Source: Marchantia polymorpha subsp. ruderalis
Lineage: Eukaryota > Streptophyta > Marchantiopsida > Marchantiales > Marchantiaceae
Direction of reading: 5' to 3'
Assembly (NCBI GenBank): GCA_037833965.1
Contig: AP031353.1
Coordinates: 9,488,501 to 9,552,500 of the forward strand
Length of the DNA: 64,000 nt
Part shown: positions 63,573-64,000 of the stretch, piece by piece
Layout of the letters: every line of letters begins with the position of its first letter
Position numbering within the stretch: the first letter of the stretch is position 1
Made by a program: the position numbers and the translations under genes
The notes under the pieces: model-generated
The model's input: the letters and a program-made list of their open reading frames with translations, nothing else
Told to the model about the DNA's origin: nothing
Databases searched by the model: none

Positions 63573-63890
63573 TAGGAAATACTCCAAGTCATGTTAGAGC
63601 AACCATCAATGGAGACCACAAAGTCATTTATTATTGAAGCTATTCCGAAACATCCACATATATGAAGGCATGAGGTACTTGAAAATGCTCTAATCTCTAA
63701 TCCATATGCAACAAGAATTGGAACCACAAGAGCAAAGTCAAGTACAGGATTGACGACCATTAACGACCTTGAAGAGGAACCGAGAATCCATTCAATAGTC
63801 ATGCTGCTGAGTCTGAAGGCTGTAAAGCCTTTGGATAGAGCACATAGAATGCAGAATGTGATGGGTTTACAAGCCACCTTTAAGTGTTAG
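63573..63890 (+). other. Unassigned coding-like stretch at the window edge
   Basis: After an AG at 63,574-63,575 the plus strand reads EILQVMLEQPSMETTKSFII, then one stop (about 63,662), then an open run of about 75 codons including GTTRAKSSTGLTTINDLEEE and LDRAHRMQNVMGL. The codon use is gene-like compared with the neighbouring desert. The opposite strand is also open (63,548-63,877). I do not recognise either product. It may be an exon or transposon fragment continuing past the window. Confidence 0.25.
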
Positions 63891-64000
63891 CCATCCTACT
63901 AAGAATGTAACAAGTAGAGAGACCAGTATTAGACCGACGAAATTCAGAGTTTTCTTCTGAGGTCCAAAGGACATGACACGGAAGGTCAAGCATTCCTTAC

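Overview
This window is nuclear DNA from a land plant. It holds five spliced genes, each reconstructable exon by exon with canonical GT-AG junctions, set among decayed retrotransposons and AT-rich spacer. The gene content is plant-specific: a plant-type beta-carbonic anhydrase, a ClpB disaggregase with a plastid-like leader, TFIIF-alpha with the plant N-terminal zinc-binding block, and a catalytically dead isoamylase of the ISA2 class. The isoamylase is split into about 25 coding exons, whereas the seed-plant ISA2 coding sequence is, as I recall it, essentially intron-free. With the GC-rich, pyrimidine-rich 5' regions and very AT-rich spacers, this suggests a seed-free plant, most likely a bryophyte. 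The species assignment is inference.

Layout. 1-2759: C/T-rich and microsatellite sequence, no gene I can support. 2760-4500 (-): beta-carbonic anhydrase, 7 coding exons, 244 aa. 4.5-8.4 kb: upstream and spacer. About 8.9-11.5 kb: decayed Ty1/copia RT-RNase H with a partial 3' LTR, interrupted by another insertion. About 13.8-15.6 kb: decayed copia gag-integrase. 15998-16241: 61-bp minisatellite. 18495-21788 (-): eIF2B beta subunit, 9 coding exons, 405 aa. 22.3-23.1 kb: GC/CT-rich upstream region with a (GCT)10 tract. 24177-29046 (-): ClpB, 10 coding exons, 1006 aa. About 29.66-32.28 kb: internally deleted copia remains. 34643-39974 (+): TFIIF-alpha, 9 coding exons, 550 aa. 41.9-44.05 kb (+): broken hAT-like transposase. 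45218-54017 (+): ISA2-like isoamylase, 25 coding exons, 977 aa. 55.88-57.07 kb: local tandem and spaced duplications. 58.0-63.5 kb: AT-rich gene desert. 63.5-64 kb: an unassigned coding-like stretch at the window edge.

The genes are independent transcription units and do not form a pathway cluster. ISA2 and ClpB act in or are probably targeted to plastids (starch debranching complex, protein disaggregation). Carbonic anhydrase supplies CO2/bicarbonate. eIF2B beta and TFIIF-alpha are housekeeping factors for translation initiation and Pol II transcription. I did not find a convincing new multi-gene system. The most notable observations are the complete loss of the catalytic triad in a highly split ISA2 gene, a duplicated decoy splice acceptor in TFIIF-alpha, and the repeat structures near 16 kb and 56 kb.
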